This document shows positions 60,514-64,000 of a stretch of DNA of 64,000 nucleotides, in pieces; the first letter of the stretch is position 1, and the number at the start of each line of letters is the position of its first letter. A program made the translations under genes and the position numbers. Below the pieces are notes generated by a model, which did not search any database, was not told the DNA's origin, and saw only the letters and a list, made by a program, of their open reading frames with translations. This DNA is from Staphylococcus capitis subsp. capitis (lineage in GTDB: Bacteria > Bacillota > Bacilli > Staphylococcales > Staphylococcaceae): positions 868,001 to 932,000 of the forward strand of contig NZ_CP145263.1 in the NCBI RefSeq assembly GCF_040739495.1. Reading direction: 5' to 3'.

Positions 60514-61767
60514 TTATGAATTTTTACCACTATTGTTGTTATCTTTTTTAAATTTATCAACAATTTTATCTTTAAATGTTTCATGATCTTCAGGTTGTTC
60601 ATCATTTGGATTTTTATCAACGTCATAATTTTCATCTTTATTCACTGGTGTATTGTTATTATATTCATATGTTGTGTCTTCATTATAATGATTTTGGTTG
60701 TTATCATCGTGATGAAGTGCTGCTTCTTCAGGTGTGTGACCTTTGATTACTGTTCTTTGGTGAATAATAGCATTAATTTCTGCACCAATAATGATAATAA
60801 AGCTTGTGATATATAACCATAAGAATAAAATAATGATACCAGCTAAACTTCCGTATGTTTTATTATAATTACCGAAGTTTGAGATATACCATCCAAATAA
60901 GAATGAACCGACTAACCAAATGATTGATGTAAATAGGGCACCTGGAAGTACAGAGCGTAATTTCGTTTTCACATTTGGTGCCACTGAATATAATACAGTG
61001 AATAAAATGATTATTATAATTAGAGGTAAGACGATTCTTACTAAATCAAATACCCATTCTACTTGTTTATCTAATCCTAAAGGTCCAAATAAGAACTTGC
61101 TTATTACTGGGCCTAATGTAATGAGCACGATGGCCACTACGAACACAATACCTAATACTAGTGTATATAACACACTTAGAATCTTAAGTACGAAGCCATT
61201 TCTAGAATCCTCAACGTCATAAGCGACATTAAATGAATTAATAATCGCAGACATTCCATTAGATGCTGACCAAATGGCTAAGATTAAACCGATGGATAGG
61301 ACGCCACCATTAGCACTATCAGAAATACCACTAAATATTTTTGTGATTACATCAGCGGTACTTTGGTCAGGTACATACTGGCTGACCTTTTGATTAATCT
61401 GATCAGTGTTTATCGTTATAAACTGTCCCAATAAAGTCAGTAAGAAAATGAGCATTGGGAACATTGCCAACACGAAGTGATACGTCATTTGCGCTGCTAG
61501 TCCTGAAGCATCATCTTTTCCTATTCTATAAATTAAGTAATTGAGGAAATTAGAATCTTTCGTGTATTTGGCAGGTTTATTTAACCTTGATAGAAAGAAT
61601 ACTTGATTCTTTTTCTTAGGTGATTTTGATTGAAACTGTTGAGGTTCAATATATGTACGGTCGACTTTAATCTGTTTATCTTTTTCACCATTTTTTCCTT
61701 TCCCATGTTCCTCATGTTCCTTAGCCGAATTTAGGAACTTTGAAGTTGTTTTTTCTTGTTTTGACAT
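60514..61767 (-). CDS. YihY/BrkB family membrane protein
   Basis: This 417-residue protein begins with a charged region, followed by the YihY core (about residues 85-335): YRIGKDDASGLAAQMTYHFVLAMFPMLIFLL leads into six membrane segments ending at LFLWLYITSFIIIIGAEINA. The C-terminal tail (about 350-417) is Asn/Asp-rich and disordered, longer than in many relatives. YihY proteins are often annotated as ribonuclease BN by mistake; their role is unknown, possibly transport. AAAGGAG precedes the ATG. Confidence 0.85.
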   Translation of the reverse strand: MSKQEKTTSKFLNSAKEHEEHGKGKNGEKDKQIKVDRTYIEPQQFQSKSPKKKNQVFFLSRLNKPAKYTKDSNFLNYLIYRIGKDDASGLAAQMTYHFVLAMFPMLIFLLTLLGQFITINTDQINQKVSQYVPDQSTADVITKIFSGISDSANGGVLSIGLILAIWSASNGMSAIINSFNVAYDVEDSRNGFVLKILSVLYTLVLGIVFVVAIVLITLGPVISKFLFGPLGLDKQVEWVFDLVRIVLPLIIIIILFTVLYSVAPNVKTKLRSVLPGALFTSIIWLVGSFLFGWYISNFGNYNKTYGSLAGIIILFLWLYITSFIIIIGAEINAIIHQRTVIKGHTPEEAALHHDDNNQNHYNEDTTYEYNNNTPVNKDENYDVDKNPNDEQPEDHETFKDKIVDKFKKDNNNSGKNS

Positions 61768-62032
61768 AACTATCTCCTTTGCTTAATAAATTCGAGAAAT
61801 GTATGAAAATATATTCCCAATTTACTATAGATATCAAACAATAAATGTAAAATTTCTTTACTTTTATTAAAAGTATTCTTAACATTTATAGCTAAATATT
61901 ATTGTTATTCAACATTTTCGCTTAAAATTTATCGAATGACAATAGCTATGAAGCAATTTATGCTCTAGCTACATATGTAGAATTATTTATCTCTCATTGA
62001 AGTACTTGTACTTATTATTAAAATTCATAAAA
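61768..62032. other. gene-free stretch upstream of YihY gene
   Basis: I see no gene. It must hold the promoter of the YihY gene, whose AAAGGAG site lies at its left edge. The DNA is very AT-rich and several weak -10-like TATAAT variants are possible, so none is called. Confidence 0.5.
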
Positions 62033-62078
62033 AAACACTGTTAAAAGTAGAGTAAGACTCTAACTTTAACAGTGTTTT
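62028..62078 (-). terminator. terminator after ptpA-ytxH operon
   Basis: Arms AACACTGTTAAA and TTTAACAGTGTT pair perfectly with an extended inner stem; leftward a run of T residues follows. Confidence 0.8.
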
Positions 62079-62103
62079 AGTTTAAAATTTCATCATTAAC
62101 CGA

Positions 62104-62388
62104 TTATTTACCTAAACGTTGGTTTTTACGATTAACAAAAGTTTCTTTAGCGTCTTTAATAGAACGCTCTAATTCAGGATTGTTACGACGGATTTCTTCA
62201 ATCGTATCTTTCCAATACATTACTTCATCTTTAATGCTATTAATTTTAGACGGTTTGCGTGAACGATTACCTTCCTTAACGTCTTTAAATGATTGAGTTA
62301 AAGAATTACGTGTTGATTTATCAGCTAATGTTGCAGCACCGCCGATAATAGCACCAATTAGAATACCAGGAATTAATTTATTTTCCAT
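62104..62388 (-). CDS. YtxH-like small stress protein
   Basis: This 94-residue protein starts with a short membrane-like segment (LIPGILIGAIIGGAATLA) and continues as a charged helix with KSTRNSLTQSFKDVKEG and IRRNNPELERSIKDAKETF. The layout is that of YtxH-domain proteins, some of which are general stress proteins in Firmicutes. It begins 6 bases after ptpA; GAGGGG for its ribosome binding site lies in the ptpA stop region. Function unknown. Confidence 0.75.
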   Translation of the reverse strand: MENKLIPGILIGAIIGGAATLADKSTRNSLTQSFKDVKEGNRSRKPSKINSIKDEVMYWKDTIEEIRRNNPELERSIKDAKETFVNRKNQRLGK

Positions 62389-62394
62389 AGTTGA

Positions 62395-62859
62395 TTACCC
62401 CTCTTTCAAATTTGCATCTTTGACGATATAGTCAATTAAGTTGTCACAAGATGATTGTACCATTTCAAATACACCTTCAAAATTATTGGTGTAATATGGA
62501 TCCGGTACATCACTCTCTTCCATGTTACTAAATTCTAGCAATTTGAACAATTGTCCGCGTATATGAGGATTAATTCGTCTTATGTTATCCACGTTACTTT
62601 GGTCCATTGCTATAATATAGTCAAAATCATCATCTGGTTCGAATAGTTCACTTATCATATTATCGAAGGGGATATGATGTTCTTTCAATATCGCTTGAGT
62701 ACCTTCGTGAGGTGGTTCACCGAGATTCCATCGACCTGTTCCTCTTGAGTGAACTGTAATACCTGAAATGCCTCTGTCTTGTAGTCTTTGTCTCATGATC
62801 GCTTCAGCCATTGGAGAACGACAAATATTACCGAGACATACAAATGCTACGTCTACCAT
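62395..62859 (-). CDS. ptpA: low-molecular-weight protein tyrosine phosphatase
   Basis: This 154-residue phosphatase has the catalytic loop VAFVCLGNICRSPMAEA with nucleophile C8 and R14 (CX5R). The general acid is in VPDPYYTNNF (about residue 118). S. aureus PtpA is secreted and acts inside macrophages; the same is plausible here but no signal peptide is present. GGAGGAA precedes the ATG. Upstream and downstream spacing suggests co-transcription with the YtxH-like gene. Confidence 0.92.
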   Translation of the reverse strand: MVDVAFVCLGNICRSPMAEAIMRQRLQDRGISGITVHSRGTGRWNLGEPPHEGTQAILKEHHIPFDNMISELFEPDDDFDYIIAMDQSNVDNIRRINPHIRGQLFKLLEFSNMEESDVPDPYYTNNFEGVFEMVQSSCDNLIDYIVKDANLKEG

Positions 62860-62999
62860 TTATATTCCTCCAAACTATGTAACTATATCCCCATTTTAAA
62901 GAGTATTTAAACAATAAGAAAGTACTTAACCTCAAATTCTATTAAAGTTTAATAAAGTGTGGTAATTTGATAGAATATTGAACAAAAGAGGTGAATCAC

Positions 63000-63206
63000 G
63001 TGTCATTATCAAATGAAGAAATGATTGCAGAAATCAGAAAGAAATTAAATATTGTAAATCAAGGTTTACTTGACCCAGATAAATTCCAGTCTTCTAATCA
63101 TGAAGAAATAACAGAAATACATGAATTTGTAATGTCTAAAGATTCATTTTCACCAAGTGAAGTGACAGCAATTGCAGATCATTTAGGACAACTTAGACAA
63201 GATTAG
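63000..63206 (+). CDS. DUF1128 (UPF0435) family small protein
   Basis: This 68-residue cytoplasmic protein is helical: [21 protein letters not shown], then the conserved [18 protein letters not shown] at the end. GTG 63000 is chosen because AGAGGTGA lies five bases upstream, and this gives the family length of 68. The product is unknown. It precedes the M29 aminopeptidase by 13 bases and is likely in its operon. Confidence 0.85.
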   Translation: MSLSNEEMIAEIRKKLNIVNQGLLDPDKFQSSNHEEITEIHEFVMSKDSFSPSEVTAIADHLGQLRQD

Positions 63207-63219
63207 GGGAGGAATCATT

Positions 63220-64000
63220 ATGGATAACTATAATGAAAAGTTAAAACAATATGCAGAATTACTCGTTAAAGTAGGGATGAATGTTCAACAAAATCAACCT
63301 GTATTTATTCGTTCATCAGTTGAAGCGTTAGACTTAACGCATTTAATAGTTGAAGAGGCTTATAAAGCTGGTGCCTCTGATGTTCGTGTGAAATATTCAG
63401 ACTCAAAACTGAAGAGACTTAAATTTGAACATGAATCTGTAGAGTATTTTGAGAATAGTGATTTAAAACAGTATGATGTTGATGAAAGATTGGATTATGT
63501 TGAACGTGGAGCAGCTAACTTAGCACTCATCGCGGAAGATCCTGACTTATTAAATGGTATCGATGGCAATAAATTAAAAGCTTTTCAAGCTCAATATTCA
63601 AAAGGGTTCAAACCATATATGGAAGCAAGTCAGAAGAATCAATTTCCATGGGTTGTGGCAGCCTTTCCTACTAAAGACTGGGCTCGCCGAGTTTACCCAG
63701 ATATGGATGAAGAAAAAGCTTATGAAAAATTTATTGATGAAGTGTTTGATATTGTACGTGTAGATGGCAATGACCCAATTCAAAATTGGGACAAACATGT
63801 TAAATCTTTAAGTGTACATGCCGAAAGACTACAAAAGAAAAATTATAAGGCACTCCATTATATTTCTGAAGGTACAGACCTCACAGTCGGTTTACCGGAA
63901 GGACATTTATGGGAAGATGCAACGAGTTATGTCAACGGTGACGGCCAACCTTTTATCGCGAATATTCCTACAGAAGAAGTGTTCACAGCACCTGACAGAA
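63220..64000 (+). CDS. M29-family aminopeptidase, 3' end beyond window
   Basis: The first 260 residues of an M29 (AmpS/PepS/thermophilic) aminopeptidase. Seen are an N-terminal domain with [20 protein letters not shown], then [17 protein letters not shown], and the start of the metal domain at [17 protein letters not shown]. The metal ligands (Glu, Glu, His) lie beyond the window. GGGGAGGA precedes ATG 63220. The frame is open to the edge at 64000. Confidence 0.88.
   Translation, partial: MDNYNEKLKQYAELLVKVGMNVQQNQPVFIRSSVEALDLTHLIVEEAYKAGASDVRVKYSDSKLKRLKFEHESVEYFENSDLKQYDVDERLDYVERGAANLALIAEDPDLLNGIDGNKLKAFQAQYSKGFKPYMEASQKNQFPWVVAAFPTKDWARRVYPDMDEEKAYEKFIDEVFDIVRVDGNDPIQNWDKHVKSLSVHAERLQKKNYKALHYISEGTDLTVGLPEGHLWEDATSYVNGDGQPFIANIPTEEVFTAPDR

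Overview
This window is AT-rich chromosomal DNA of a Staphylococcus, most likely a coagulase-negative species. The genus is shown by the gene order and by diagnostic proteins: PmtRABCD, VraUTSR, MurT-GatD, the bacterial NO synthase, CamS, an IsaB-like secreted protein and YSIRK/LPXTG surface proteins. Several products are close to S. aureus proteins I remember but clearly diverged from them. I cannot name the species from sequence alone.

Layout. 1-9.7 kb is an accessory, surface-protein region. It holds a decayed stretch, a tubby-like small protein, a 378-residue LPXTG protein, and a giant YSIRK...LPHTG adhesin gene (2884-9732) broken by one in-frame TAG. The adhesin carries fifteen Ig-like units of exactly 315 bp. 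9.8-15.5 kb has an aminotransferase, a tiny toxin gene with a convergent antisense RNA (an Fst/par-like type I toxin-antitoxin locus with a LexA-type box in its promoter region), a small membrane protein, and the pmtR-pmtABCD operon for phenol-soluble modulin export. 15.5-26.3 kb has a thioredoxin-like protein, a HAAS/DUF1700-DUF4097 envelope pair, a C45-type NTN hydrolase, small membrane ORFs, a YolD-like gene with a LexA box inside its promoter, a lone arsB, a lactonase, an aldehyde dehydrogenase, ppaC and pncA.

26.4-32.9 kb has a beta-helix protein, nos-pheA, and the NAD genes pncB-nadE. 33-49 kb is core housekeeping: purB, a TrpR-like regulator, pcrB-pcrA-ligA-camS, putP, gatCAB, dgkB and rlmD. 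49-64 kb has a DUF3267 zincin-like protein, dinB, an exonuclease, ftnA (PerR-type boxes) divergent from murT-gatD, an IsaB-like protein, an aromatic-acid-exporter-like protein, map, the vraUTSR cell-wall stress operon, a YihY protein, ptpA-ytxH, a DUF1128 protein and the start of an M29 aminopeptidase.

Themes. Envelope stress and peptidoglycan (vraUTSR, murT-gatD, DUF1700/DUF4097), DNA repair and SOS (pcrA, ligA, dinB, yolD, the toxin), and NAD metabolism (pncA, pncB, nadE, ppaC) recur. Many convergent gene pairs share one bidirectional hairpin terminator. The most novel-looking element is the candidate SOS-controlled type I toxin-antitoxin locus at 11168-11461. All family assignments come from reading motifs and remembered relatives; no database search was run.
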